This document shows positions 25,165 through 33,549 of a DNA stretch of 64,000 bases, one piece after another. The notes under the pieces were generated by a model. It was not told the origin of the DNA. It saw only the letters and a program-made list of their open reading frames with translations, and did not search any database. The stretch is from Cohnella caldifontis (lineage in GTDB: Bacteria > Bacillota > Bacilli > Paenibacillales > Paenibacillaceae), in NCBI RefSeq assembly GCF_029360585.1, contig NZ_JAQZSJ010000003.1, forward strand, positions 310,001 through 374,000, written 5' to 3'. The translations under genes and the position numbers were made by a program. Position 1 is the stretch's first letter. Each line of letters begins with the position of its first letter.

Positions 25165-25833
25165 TTACGTGCCGTTGACGGAGCTTTCGAAATGCTCAAT
25201 CTGCTCGTTGGTGCCGATGACGACCATGACGTCTCCCTCCTCCACGACATCTTCCGCGGACGGGGCGATGACGACCTGGTCGTTCTTCTTGTTGATCGCC
25301 ACGATGGAACAGCCGAACCGGGCCCGGGTATCCAGCTCCTTGAGCGAATGGGAGGCGAGCTTGCGGGTCGCCGACAACTCCGCGATCGTGTAGGACTTGG
25401 ACAGTTCGATGTAATCCAGCAGGTTCGGGGAGACGAGCTGGTTGGCCACCCGAATGCCCATGTCCCGTTCGGGGTAGATGACGCGATCCACCCCGAGTTT
25501 GTGCAGCACCTTGCCGTGCGGAACGGAAAGCGCCTTGGCCACGACTTTGGGGATCCCCAGTTCCTTGAGCAGGATGGAGGTCAGAATGCTGGCCTGGATG
25601 TCGTTCCCGATGGCCACGACCGCGCAGTCGACGTTGCGGATGCCGATGGAGCGGAGCGCTTCTTCCTCCGTGGTATCGGCAACGACCGTATGCGTCAACT
25701 CGGGCCCGATCTCATCGACCGCTTCTTCGTCCTTGTCGACCCCCAGCACCTCGCAGCCCAGGCGGATCAATTCCTTCGCCAGGCTCGAACCGAACCTCCC
25801 CAATCCGATGACCGCAAACTGTTCCATTCTCAT
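25165..25833 (-). CDS. Potassium channel regulatory protein, KtrA/KtrC type (TrkA family)
   Basis: A protein of 222 residues, the usual Ktr regulator length. An N-terminal RCK-N Rossmann domain (FAVIGLGRFGSSLAKEL at about 6-22, acidic end of strand 2 in VLGVDKDEEAV) is followed by an RCK-C domain from about residue 140. Such proteins form an octameric ring that gates the membrane subunit KtrB/KtrD in response to ATP/ADP and c-di-AMP. Start at 25833 is set by GGAGAG 9 bp upstream. No membrane partner is encoded in this window. The repeat array abuts its 3' end. Confidence 0.88.
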   Translation of the reverse strand: MRMEQFAVIGLGRFGSSLAKELIRLGCEVLGVDKDEEAVDEIGPELTHTVVADTTEEEALRSIGIRNVDCAVVAIGNDIQASILTSILLKELGIPKVVAKALSVPHGKVLHKLGVDRVIYPERDMGIRVANQLVSPNLLDYIELSKSYTIAELSATRKLASHSLKELDTRARFGCSIVAINKKNDQVVIAPSAEDVVEEGDVMVVIGTNEQIEHFESSVNGT

Positions 25834-25936
25834 GCGTCGGGCTCTCCTTTGTCCGCCTTGGACTCCGTCGCGTTACCGAATCTGCGGTTATTATATTGCT
25901 CGGGACGGAGAGATTATCCCGATTCCGGATCGGCCG

Positions 25937-25984
25937 GAAAAAAACAAACGGCAGGGATAACGGAGGATTCCGTTCTCTCTGCCG
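25937..25984 (-). terminator. Terminator after the lipoprotein gene (minus strand)
   Basis: A hairpin of the form CGGCAG...CTGCCG with inner ACGGA/TCCGT pairing (25949-25984) is followed on the minus strand by TTTGTTTTTTT. Confidence 0.85.
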
Positions 25985-26005
25985 CTTGCGATTCGAGCGG
26001 TTCGA

Positions 26006-26716
26006 TTATACCGTCCAACCGGCGTGTACGACGGCGCACAGCTTCCAATCCCCGCCGACCGGCCGGAGGATCAGGATCAGGCTTTCCCAGTCCATCCCCT
26101 CGTTCTTGGAATCGAAGCCCGGAAAATGGAATTCCACGTAGGAGGCGCCGGGATAGACCTCCTGGCCGTTAAACGGCACGTTACCCGTTCCCTTCAATTC
26201 ATTCACGCTGATGTCCGGCGCGCTGGAGAAATCCTGGTCGTAGACGAATTTCTCGAAATAATCGCGGAACGTAAGCCGAATCGGTTCTCCGCTGCCGTCA
26301 TACGTTCCCCAATCGTAGGTTGTCTTCGCTTTGAAATCGGGGAGTTTGCCGGCTTCGAACCGTTGGGCCGCCTTTTCTTCGATATGGGCGTAAGGCGAAA
26401 AACGGAGTCCTCGTTCGGGGTCGGCGATTTCGGCCAGCCGTTCCAAATCGCGGTCGCGAAGAATGTCCACGGCGTCCCGGGCCGCTTTTTTCAACGCCTG
26501 GTCGGGGTCGGGGGCTTCGCTTGGGGGAGCGGCGGCGGGTGAAGGCGACGGCGCTTCCGATCCGGTGTTGTCGGCGGGCACCGTGGCCGAGACGTTAGTA
26601 GGAGCATCCGCTTGCGATCCCGACGGGGAGCCGACGCCGGCCGATTGGCCGCAGCCGGTCAACGGGAGCGCCAGAAGCGCGGCGAGAAGCAGCATTCGTG
26701 TGGTGTTGCGCATCAT
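26006..26716 (-). CDS. Lipoprotein with C-terminal NTF2-like domain, function unknown
   Basis: A protein of 236 residues. The start at 26716 follows AAGGAGGT; the frame is open 13 codons further but without a ribosome site. A lipoprotein signal peptide ends in the lipobox LTGC (Cys near residue 20). A Ser/Ala/Pro-rich linker (about 22-80) leads to a compact alpha+beta C-terminal region ending YVEFHFPGFDSKNEGMDWESLILIL, reminiscent of NTF2-like accessory domains. It should sit on the outer face of the membrane. It is divergent from the methionine-rich lipoprotein gene across a 236-bp gap. Confidence 0.7.
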   Translation of the reverse strand: MMRNTTRMLLLAALLALPLTGCGQSAGVGSPSGSQADAPTNVSATVPADNTGSEAPSPSPAAAPPSEAPDPDQALKKAARDAVDILRDRDLERLAEIADPERGLRFSPYAHIEEKAAQRFEAGKLPDFKAKTTYDWGTYDGSGEPIRLTFRDYFEKFVYDQDFSSAPDISVNELKGTGNVPFNGQEVYPGASYVEFHFPGFDSKNEGMDWESLILILRPVGGDWKLCAVVHAGWTV

Positions 26717-26952
26717 GGCATACCTCCTTGCGGTTCGGTACTGGATTAGACGCAAAAAACCGCCGGATGTTCCGCTCGGAACCGCCGTTTTTCAAGAATT
26801 CGCGGCTCTGGGATCCTGGAAGTTCGTGCCTGAAGACGTCTCGCCCGTAATTCTTTTGTAAGAAAAACGCAAGAGAAGTTTACGAATCGGGTTAGAAGGG
26901 GGTTAGGAACGGGCGGTACATTGGGAGGGAATCGAAACAGGAGGATGAGATC

Positions 26953-27357
26953 ATGATCAGAGGAAAATGGATGCTGCTGCTCAGCGTCGCGGTACTGGCG
27001 GTCGGACTGACGGCCTGCGGCAAGGACGGATCGGGAGGCAAGATGGACGGCGGCAACGGGAGCATGCAAACGGAGAAGGCCCCGGACAGCGGAATGATGC
27101 AAGGGAACGACAGTATGAAAGACGACGGGATGAAAGAGAGCGGGATGAAGGACGACGGGATGAAAGACGATGGCATGAAGGACAGTGGGATGATGAACGA
27201 CGGGATGAAGGACGACGGGATGAAGGACGACGGGATGAAAGACAGCGGGATGAAGGACGATGGCATGAAGGACGATGGCATGAAGGACGATGGCATGAAG
27301 GACGATGGCATGAAGGACAGTGGGATGAAAGACGGCGGGATGATGAACGGAAAATAA
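26953..27357 (+). CDS. Methionine-rich pentapeptide (MXKDX) repeat lipoprotein
   Basis: A protein of 134 residues. The signal peptide ends in the lipobox LTAC (Cys 22), so the mature chain is membrane-tethered outside the cell. From about residue 54 it is built of five-residue repeats GMKDD/GMKDS/GMMND, about 16 in a row. By count, 22 of 113 mature residues are methionine, with Asp, Lys and Gly making up most of the rest. It resembles the MXKDX repeat family. Such a chain could bind copper or be a sacrificial target for oxidants; both are inference. It precedes a two-component system and a molybdoenzyme. Start ATG 26953 follows CAGGAGGAT. Confidence 0.85.
   Translation: MIRGKWMLLLSVAVLAVGLTACGKDGSGGKMDGGNGSMQTEKAPDSGMMQGNDSMKDDGMKESGMKDDGMKDDGMKDSGMMNDGMKDDGMKDDGMKDSGMKDDGMKDDGMKDDGMKDDGMKDSGMKDGGMMNGK
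27115..27345 (+). repeat. 15-bp tandem coding repeats of the MXKDX lipoprotein
   Basis: Units such as GGGATGAAAGACGAC and GGCATGAAGGACGAT repeat in frame about 16 times. Synonymous variation between units shows that they are not all recent duplicates, although 27251-27310 holds four nearly identical copies. Confidence 0.9.
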
Positions 27358-27377
27358 AGGCCGCGGGCGCGACCGTG

Positions 27378-27386
27378 TGCTATAAT
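27378..27386 (+). promoter_or_regulatory. Extended -10 promoter of the two-component system
   Basis: TGCTATAAT, a consensus -10 with the TG extension, 34 bp before the response regulator start. Confidence 0.6.
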
Positions 27387-27420
27387 TTGGGAAAAAGCGG
27401 ACGGCGGAGGTTGGCGCGGC

Positions 27421-28137
27421 ATGGCGGGGGAAACGGTGCTGGTGGCGGATGACGAACGGGACATCACGGACGTGTGCCGACGCTATCTCGAGCGTGAGGG
27501 CTATCGGGTGATCACGGCCGGCGACGGACTGGAAGCGCTCTCCATGTGGGAGGCTCAGCGGCCCGACCTGGTCGTGCTGGATTTGATGATGCCCGGCAAA
27601 TCCGGCTGGGACGTCTGCTCGGCCATCCGCGATGCCGAAGACGTGCCGATCGTCATGCTGACCGCCCGCGGCGAGGAAAGCGACCGCTTGCTCGGCCTTA
27701 CGCTGGGCGCGGACGATTACTTGACCAAGCCGTTCAGTCCCCGCGAGCTGGTGCTGAGAATCCGCAACATTTTAAGAAGATCGTCGGGGGAACGGAACGC
27801 GGGGCAGCGGCAGCCGGCGGAAGAAACGGAGAAGCATTTCGAAGGCTTGTCTCTCTATCCGTCGCAGCGGAAAACGGTCGTCTGGGGACGGGAAACGGAG
27901 TTGACGGTCAAGGAGTTCGACCTCCTTCATTGGTTCGTGCGCCATCCCGGCCAGGTGTTTTCCCGAAGCCAACTGCTCAGCCGCGTCTGGGATATCGATT
28001 TCGAAGGGGACACGACCACCGTCACCGTGCACATTCGCAGGCTGCGGGAGAAGATCGAGGCGGATCCCTCCGAGCCTGCCTGGATCAAGACGGTTTGGGG
28101 AATCGGCTATAAATTCGAAGGAAGGCCGCTGTCATGA
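27421..28137 (+). CDS. OmpR family response regulator
   Basis: A protein of 238 residues. The receiver domain (about 1-120) shows the acidic pair in VADDERD, phospho-Asp in LVVLDLMMPGKSG, Thr in IVMLTARGEE and Lys in DYLTKPFSP. A winged-helix DNA-binding domain follows (about 140-235, LTVKEFDLLHWFVRHPGQVFSR, then VTVHIRRLREKIE). It overlaps the kinase gene by four bases (ATGA). Neighbours suggest control of the methionine-rich lipoprotein and the molybdoenzyme on either side, comparable by inference to HprR of Escherichia coli, which controls msrPQ. Confidence 0.9.
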   Translation: MAGETVLVADDERDITDVCRRYLEREGYRVITAGDGLEALSMWEAQRPDLVVLDLMMPGKSGWDVCSAIRDAEDVPIVMLTARGEESDRLLGLTLGADDYLTKPFSPRELVLRIRNILRRSSGERNAGQRQPAEETEKHFEGLSLYPSQRKTVVWGRETELTVKEFDLLHWFVRHPGQVFSRSQLLSRVWDIDFEGDTTTVTVHIRRLREKIEADPSEPAWIKTVWGIGYKFEGRPLS

Positions 28138-29189
28138 AGGGATATGGCATCAAGCTGAGGCCGTACCTGCTGCTCGCCAACGCGGTCAGCCTGGGGATCG
28201 TGTTGGGTCTTCTGTTTCTCAGCTACAGCCGGATGCTGCTGGACCGCTCCACTTTTTTGTGGCTGGGGGGCGCGACGCTGGCGGCCGGGCTGCTGTCCTT
28301 CGCGGTCCACTACGCGCTGGTCCGCCCGCTCGAGCGGTCCGTCGAACGGATCGGGGAAGCTTCCCGCGAAATCGCGTCGGGCTCGTTCGGCACCGAGGTG
28401 CCGATCGTGGGGACCGCCGAATTCCGCCAGCTGGCAGAAGGATTCAACGCGATGAGCCGGCAGCTGGACGAAAGCTTCACGCGCCTGCGCCGGTCGGAGG
28501 AATCCCGGCGGGAGCTGGTCGCGAATGCCGCGCACGACTTAAGGACGCCGCTGGCGCTGCTCCAATCCCATGCGGAGGCGCTGCAGGACGGGCTGATCCG
28601 GGACGAAGAGACCTTCCGCCGATACGTGAACACGATCCGGACGGAATCCGCGAGGCTCGGGGCGCTCGTCCAGGATTTGTTCGAACTGTCCCGAATCGAC
28701 GCGGAGGCGGAGGAGCTTCGCCCGGTTCCCCTCGTGCTGGAGGACGTCCTGGTCGAGACATTGAACGCCTTCTCTCCCCGGCTGGAAGCCAGACGGATCG
28801 ACGCGCGGGTCGCCCTGCCGGACCCCGCTCCCGCGGTGCTCGGCACGGAACTGGCGATGCGCAGAATCCTCGGCAATTTGCTCGACAACGCGATCCGGCA
28901 TTCCCCGGAAGGCGGAGTCGTCCGGATCGAAGCCGCTGCGGAAGGTCCGGGACGGCTGAAAATCGTCGTCGCCGACGAAGGGGAAGGGGTTCCGCGGCAG
29001 GAGCGGGAGCGGATTTTCGAACGGTTTTACCGGGTGGATCCGAGCAGGCGCAGGGACGGAAGCGGGGGAGGCTTGGGGCTGGCCATCGCGAAAGCCCTCG
29101 TGGAGAAGCTGGGAGGAGAAATCGGCGTGGAGGACGGCGTGCCGAAAGGGAGCGCGTTCTGGTTTACGGTCCCTCAGGCGCAGCGCTAA
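28134..29189 (+). CDS. Sensor histidine kinase
   Basis: A protein of 351 residues. Two membrane segments at about 9-27 and 38-60 are separated by only about ten residues, so there is almost no extracellular sensor; sensing within the membrane is likely. A HAMP domain (about 62-115), a HisKA helix with AAHDLRTPLALLQSHAEAL (His near 133), and an ATPase domain with N box NLLDNAIRHSPEGG and GGGLGLAIAKALVEKLGG follow. It is translationally coupled to the response regulator and 16 bp upstream of the molybdoenzyme gene. Confidence 0.9.
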   Translation: MKGYGIKLRPYLLLANAVSLGIVLGLLFLSYSRMLLDRSTFLWLGGATLAAGLLSFAVHYALVRPLERSVERIGEASREIASGSFGTEVPIVGTAEFRQLAEGFNAMSRQLDESFTRLRRSEESRRELVANAAHDLRTPLALLQSHAEALQDGLIRDEETFRRYVNTIRTESARLGALVQDLFELSRIDAEAEELRPVPLVLEDVLVETLNAFSPRLEARRIDARVALPDPAPAVLGTELAMRRILGNLLDNAIRHSPEGGVVRIEAAAEGPGRLKIVVADEGEGVPRQERERIFERFYRVDPSRRRDGSGGGLGLAIAKALVEKLGGEIGVEDGVPKGSAFWFTVPQAQR

Positions 29190-29205
29190 AGCCCGAAAGG
29201 CGGGG

Positions 29206-30546
29206 ATGGGCATGAATCGGAAAAAACCGGGCTTCGGAAAACAGCTCGCCGAGCTGCATCGGTGGAACGCCTGGGTAACGGCGGCGCTGTCCGCGAGCGG
29301 ATTGCTGCTGGCCTGGGGACTCGTGCGCGAGTGGGGAGAGATCCGGATTTGGATCCGGCAGCTGCATACGGCGGTTGGCCTTCTGTCGGGCGTCCTGATT
29401 TTATCGTACGTTCCGCTCGCGAGACGCCACCTCAAGCAGATCCGGCAGCGAACCCGGCAAAAAGGCAACTTGGCGTTCGTCCTTGTTTTGCTGATCGGTT
29501 GGCTCGCGTCCGGGATCGTACTGTGGCAGCTGCGCCATTTTCCGCCCAGGTGGGGGAACAATGCGAGGCTGATCCACCAGCTGCTCACGTACGTCGGTTT
29601 GCCTTATATCCTCTATCATTCGGTCACGCGTTTGAAATGGATGAAGCAGCCCGAACGCCGAGCGGTTCGGACCGGAAGGGAGGAGACGGCGGGGGGCGCT
29701 TCAGCCTTCGCGCGAGAGACGGCGGGAGGCGCTCCTACAGTCGCGGAGGCGGCAGGAAAGGCGTCTCTAGTCCCGCAGGAGACGGGTCCTTCCGTTCCGG
29801 GGCCGTGGCTGAACCGCCGGCAGTTTCTGAAAGTCTCGCTGGGCGCGGCGCTGGCGGTTACGGTGCTTCCTCCGTTTTTCCGCTGGCTCGGCTCCGTTCC
29901 CGGGGCGTCTCCCGCGCGATCGGGCATGGGGGAGGTCGAGGCGGATTCCGATCCGAACCGGATGCTTCCGGCCCCGGAGCCGCTTCCGGATTCCGTCCGG
30001 GTCGTCGGGGGAGGGGCCGAGGGACGTTTCGAAGTGTACTCGGTCACCCGGCTGCCGACTTTCACCTCGGACATGTGGTCTTTCCGACTGGACGGTCTTG
30101 TCGAGAAGCCGGCCGTCTGGAACTGGGAGCAGTTTCTGAAAATCCCCCGCACGGTGCAAGTCAGCGACTTCCATTGCGTGACCGGCTGGTCGGTGTACCG
30201 CAACACGTGGGAAGGCATTCCGCTGTCGAAGCTGTTGGACGAGGCCGGCGTCAAGAAAGAGGCGACCTGGGTCAAGTTCTATTCCGGGGATGGGGTCTAC
30301 ACGGATGCCCTTTCCTTGGAGCAGGCCCGCATGGACGACGTCCTGGTGGCCGTCCTGCACGACGGCAAGCCGATCCCGCGGGATTACGGCGGCCCGGTGC
30401 GGCTCGTCGTGCCTCGCATGTACGCTTACAAATCGGTCAAGTGGCTGAGCCGGATCGAGCTGATTTCGGAGGAACATATCGGCTATTGGGAAGAACGCGG
30501 TTACGACAACAACGCGTGGATCAAAGGCAAAGGCGTCCCGCTCTGA
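29206..30546 (+). CDS. Membrane-anchored molybdopterin-dependent oxidoreductase (sulfite oxidase/MsrP family) fused to cytochrome-b-like domain
   Basis: A protein of 446 residues. Residues 1-150 hold four membrane segments with spaced histidines (ELHRWN, RQLHTAVG, RLIHQLLTY, ILYHSV), as in di-heme cytochrome b proteins. A Ser/Ala/Pro linker leads to RRQFLKVSLGAALAV (about 205), a twin-arginine-like membrane segment, then a sulfite-oxidase-fold catalytic domain. The molybdenum-ligating Cys is residue 324 in DFHCVTGWSVYRNTW. The C-terminal GYWEERGYDNN is typical of the family. The enzyme would act outside the membrane with electrons from the quinone pool. The fusion unites what MsrP and MsrQ do as two proteins; methionine sulfoxide reduction is inferred from context. 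Confidence 0.85.
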   Translation: MGMNRKKPGFGKQLAELHRWNAWVTAALSASGLLLAWGLVREWGEIRIWIRQLHTAVGLLSGVLILSYVPLARRHLKQIRQRTRQKGNLAFVLVLLIGWLASGIVLWQLRHFPPRWGNNARLIHQLLTYVGLPYILYHSVTRLKWMKQPERRAVRTGREETAGGASAFARETAGGAPTVAEAAGKASLVPQETGPSVPGPWLNRRQFLKVSLGAALAVTVLPPFFRWLGSVPGASPARSGMGEVEADSDPNRMLPAPEPLPDSVRVVGGGAEGRFEVYSVTRLPTFTSDMWSFRLDGLVEKPAVWNWEQFLKIPRTVQVSDFHCVTGWSVYRNTWEGIPLSKLLDEAGVKKEATWVKFYSGDGVYTDALSLEQARMDDVLVAVLHDGKPIPRDYGGPVRLVVPRMYAYKSVKWLSRIELISEEHIGYWEERGYDNNAWIKGKGVPL

Positions 30547-30571
30547 GCCGGATAACAAGAAAATAAGCCGT

Positions 30572-30605
30572 CCCGCGGCCTGAGGCGCGGAGACGGCTTA
30601 TTTAT
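30572..30605 (+). terminator. Terminator after the molybdoenzyme gene
   Basis: AATAAGCCGTC (30572-30582) pairs with GACGGCTTATT (30592-30602), with inner pairing CGCG/CGCG and a short T-tract. It works in either direction. Confidence 0.8.
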
Positions 30606-30697
30606 GCCGATTTAGCGGTTTCCAAACGATTTGCCCAGGCGAAACCGGTATGTTACTTTAGAGGAACTCGCGCGGGAATGGGTAAAGATGCGACCGG

Positions 30698-30841
30698 TCA
30701 GTCGGACTTTTTCGGCTTGGTGGGCACCGGGGCGACGGACTTCGTCCGCTCGATGGTGTCGTTGACGAAGGCCATGTCCTGATTTTCCGCTTTCATGTTC
30801 GTCGTGCCTTTGTAGTTGCCTTTATGCGTAAGGTTTTCCAC
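30698..30841 (-). CDS. 47-residue hydrophilic protein, function unknown
   Basis: A frame of 47 codons starting at GTG 30841 with GAGGAGGAG 6 bp upstream on the minus strand. The product is polar (MENLTHKGNYKGTTNMKAEN..., ending VPTKPKKSD), without membrane segment or cysteine. The excellent ribosome site and intergenic position support it. It is divergent from the lipoprotein gene at 30919. Confidence 0.6.
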   Translation of the reverse strand: MENLTHKGNYKGTTNMKAENQDMAFVNDTIERTKSVAPVPTKPKKSD

Positions 30842-30918
30842 GGGGTTCTCCTCCTCGTTCGGGAATGCGTGAGTCTATTGTGCGTGAACGTTCACCTTGA
30901 TATCCGTTGGGGGTAAAA

Positions 30919-31860
30919 ATGATGAAATTCCAAAATCCGCATGACAGAAGTTCCGCCGTCCGTCGGCTGCTCGTTGCCGCCGTATTGGCGGGTTCGGTTC
31001 TGACGGCGGCTGCCTGCAGCTCGCCGGATTCGCCAGTCTCTTCACCGGCATCGGCTTCCTCTCCGATCGCGTCCCCGTCGGCATCCGCCCAGCCGGGGCA
31101 AGCGGATGCGCGGGAACTGCTGGCCCAGGCCCGGGAAGCCGCGAAAACCATGAAAAATTACGAATTCAAACTGCGGATGACCCAGAAATTGAAAACCGGT
31201 ACGGCCGCGAACGATTCCGACGTCAGCGTGGACATGGAAGGCCGCGCGGAGCTGGGCCCGCTGAAGCTGGACCAGCAGGTGAGCAGCGTAACGGACGGCC
31301 AAGCCTATTCCATCCGGGCCATTCTCGTTCCTGACGCCTATTACATGTACGATCCCGAGTTCGAGGAATGGAGCAAAACCCCGAAGGAGCAGACGGCAGA
31401 GATCGCCAAGACGCTTTCCGACTTTCAAGTCGACCCCGGCAAAGCGCTCGCCGCGGTCGCTGCGCTGGGCGGCGGCCTCAAGTCGGAGGAAGCGGCGGAC
31501 GGGGATAAAATCGCTTTTTCGGGCAACGGATCCGAAGCGAAGGCGTTCCTGGATACCGTGCTGGAAAGCACGCTCGACCTTTCGGGCATGGATCCGAAAA
31601 TCCGGGACAGCATCAAGCTGTCCAGCCTGAACGTCGACGTGGAGCTGGATCCTGCCAGCCATCTGCCGACTTCCTACCGCATCGATTCCGTCATGACGGT
31701 GGAATACGAGGCGGGCAAACCTTCCACGCTGACGCAATCCTTCAGCGGCAGCTACGCCAAGATCAACGCCGCGGCTCCCGTGACCGTCCCTGAAGCGGCG
31801 AAGGAAGCGCCGGAGCTGGATCCGTCGGAGCTCGATACCGGATCGGCCCAGTTCGATTGA
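30919..31860 (+). CDS. Lipoprotein of the DUF6612-like type
   Basis: A protein of 313 residues starting at ATG 30919 after TTGGGGGT. The signal peptide ends at a lipobox-like AAAC (Cys near residue 33). A Ser/Pro/Ala-rich spacer (about 34-60) precedes a LolA/LppX-like beta domain of about 220 residues (recurring MKNYEFKLRMTQKLKTG, YMYDPEFEEWSK, STLTQSFSGSYAKIN). Such proteins are common in Bacillales, anchored outside the membrane, and have no known activity. It ends 78 bp before ychF. Confidence 0.72.
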   Translation: MMKFQNPHDRSSAVRRLLVAAVLAGSVLTAAACSSPDSPVSSPASASSPIASPSASAQPGQADARELLAQAREAAKTMKNYEFKLRMTQKLKTGTAANDSDVSVDMEGRAELGPLKLDQQVSSVTDGQAYSIRAILVPDAYYMYDPEFEEWSKTPKEQTAEIAKTLSDFQVDPGKALAAVAALGGGLKSEEAADGDKIAFSGNGSEAKAFLDTVLESTLDLSGMDPKIRDSIKLSSLNVDVELDPASHLPTSYRIDSVMTVEYEAGKPSTLTQSFSGSYAKINAAAPVTVPEAAKEAPELDPSELDTGSAQFD

Positions 31861-31938
31861 CGGTCTCCCGCCGCTTGTGGACGTACCCGGCCGCTTCCGT
31901 TATAATGTGCTGAGAATTATAGAGGAGTGGTCCAACCG

Positions 31939-33039
31939 ATGGCTCTGTCGTGTGGAATCGTCGGCTTGCCGAACGTGGGCAAATCGACTTTGTTTAACGC
32001 GATCACGCAGGCGGGCGCCGAGTCCGCCAATTATCCGTTTTGCACGATCGACCCGAACGTCGGCGTCGTGGAGGTACCGGACGAGCGGCTGCAGAAGCTG
32101 GCCGATATCGTGAACCCGAACCGCATCGTTCCGACCGCGTTCGAATTCGTCGACATCGCCGGCCTGGTGAAGGGCGCGAGCCGCGGCGAAGGGCTGGGCA
32201 ACAAGTTCCTGGCCAACATCCGCGAGGTCGACGCCATCGTGCACGTCGTCCGCTGCTTCCAGGACGAGAATATCACCCACGTCTCGGGCAAAGTCGATCC
32301 GATCCGCGACATCGAGGTCATCAACCTGGAGCTGATCCTGGCCGACATGGACACCGTGGAGAAGCGGATCGACCGCACGCGGAAGAACATGAAGGGCGGC
32401 GACAAGAAATTCGCCGTCGAGCTCGAGGCGCTCGAACGGATCCAGAAGGCGCTGCAGGACGAGAAGCCGGCCCGCAGCGTCGAGCTGACGGACGAAGAGA
32501 AGCTGCTGGTGCGGGATCTCCATTTGCTCACGATCAAACCGGTGCTGTACGCGGCCAACGTCAGCGAGAGCGAGGCGGCGAACGCGGACGGCAACGAGTT
32601 CGTGCAGCGCGTGCGGGAATTCGCGGCTGCCGAAGGCTCCGAAGTGGTGCCGATCAGCGCCAAGGTCGAGAGCGAGATCGCCGAGCTGGAAGGCGAGGAC
32701 AAAGCGATGTTCCTCGAGGAGCTCGGGCTGCAGGAGTCCGGCCTGGACCGCTTGATCCGCGCCGCCTACAAGCTGCTCGGCCTGTATACCTACTTCACCG
32801 CGGGCGTGCAGGAGGTACGGGCATGGACGATCCGCAAAGGCACGAAAGCCCCGCAGGCGGCCGCCGTCATCCATACGGATTTCGAACGGGGTTTCATCCG
32901 CGCGGAGGTGGTTTCCTACGAGGACCTGGTAAATTCGGGTTCGATGAACGCCGCCCGGGAAAAAGGGCTGCTTCGCCTCGAGGGCAAAGACTACGTCGTG
33001 GCGGACGGAGACGTCATGCACTTCCGCTTTAACGTATAA
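31939..33039 (+). CDS. ychF: Redox-regulated ATPase/GTPase YchF (OLA1 family)
   Basis: A protein of 366 residues. Start at ATG 31939 after AGAGGAG. The G1 motif GLPNVGKST lies at residues 9-17 and the G3 motif [10 protein letters not shown] at about 71. The guanine-specificity loop is not the NKxD form, consistent with the family's preference for ATP. A coiled coil at about 130-160 and a C-terminal TGS domain ([17 protein letters not shown] to the end) complete it. The protein associates with ribosomes and stress responses in other bacteria. A terminator follows directly. Confidence 0.95.
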   Translation: MALSCGIVGLPNVGKSTLFNAITQAGAESANYPFCTIDPNVGVVEVPDERLQKLADIVNPNRIVPTAFEFVDIAGLVKGASRGEGLGNKFLANIREVDAIVHVVRCFQDENITHVSGKVDPIRDIEVINLELILADMDTVEKRIDRTRKNMKGGDKKFAVELEALERIQKALQDEKPARSVELTDEEKLLVRDLHLLTIKPVLYAANVSESEAANADGNEFVQRVREFAAAEGSEVVPISAKVESEIAELEGEDKAMFLEELGLQESGLDRLIRAAYKLLGLYTYFTAGVQEVRAWTIRKGTKAPQAAAVIHTDFERGFIRAEVVSYEDLVNSGSMNAAREKGLLRLEGKDYVVADGDVMHFRFNV

Positions 33040-33065
33040 TTCGGTTTCACGCGCTCGCGGGCGCT

Positions 33066-33090
33066 GAAGCGGCCTTCGGGCCGCTTTTTC
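33066..33090 (+). terminator. Terminator after ychF
   Basis: AAGCGGCC-TTCG-GGCCGCTT followed by TTTC. Confidence 0.92.
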
Positions 33091-33134
33091 GTTTAGAAGG
33101 AGAATCGTTGGTGAAGCGCGATCTCCAAAGGCAA

Positions 33135-33326
33135 GGGCTAAGGGCTAAAATGCAGTTGTTTTTTCTGCTTTCCCGCAAAATGAGATGACTAAAGGCCAAA
33201 ATGCAATTAGCCGGGCCCGTCTCGCGGAAAAATGGAGGATGGGCCTGAAATAAATGCATTTCGGCTCTTTGTACGCCAATACAGGGGCAGAATATGACAG
33301 GTAGTTGTATTTTAGCACTTAGCCCC
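33135..33326. repeat. Repeat element: two direct and two inverted copies at 51-bp period
   Basis: GGCTAAAATGCA (33143-33154) and GGCCAAAATGCA (33194-33205) are direct copies 51 bp apart; TGCATTTCGGCT (33255-33266) and TGTATTTTAGCA (33306-33317) are inverted copies, also 51 bp apart. The outer 24-bp ends (33135-33158 and 33303-33326) are inverted repeats with four mismatches. The remaining gap to 33549 holds small hairpins (such as ATCCCTCGT/ACGAGGAT near 33380) but no gene or recognised RNA. Confidence 0.8.
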
Positions 33327-33549
33327 TCCCCCTTTGTTTCTTACGGACGACGAAGTCGTTCTTGCATGCAACGGGTGATCCCTCGTTCACGAGGATCGGT
33401 GATAGCCAGTCGTTTCGGCTGCGCATCGCAGTCTGCGCCTAGGTATTCGGGCTCAAGTTTTCGTCCTCCGCAACCTTTCTAGACCCCTTGCCGTCAGTAG
33501 GGTTGATCAAAACTGGCGGATTTCGCCAATGGAAAGGGTGCAGGGCAGC

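Noticed and set aside
25165-25833. Complete Ktr potassium uptake system
   Set aside because: Only the regulatory subunit is present; no KtrB-type membrane gene lies in the window.
33327-33549. Riboswitch upstream of the stalk-domain protein
   Set aside because: Checked against cyclic-di-GMP, SAM, cobalamin and manganese motifs by eye; only short unrelated hairpins were found.
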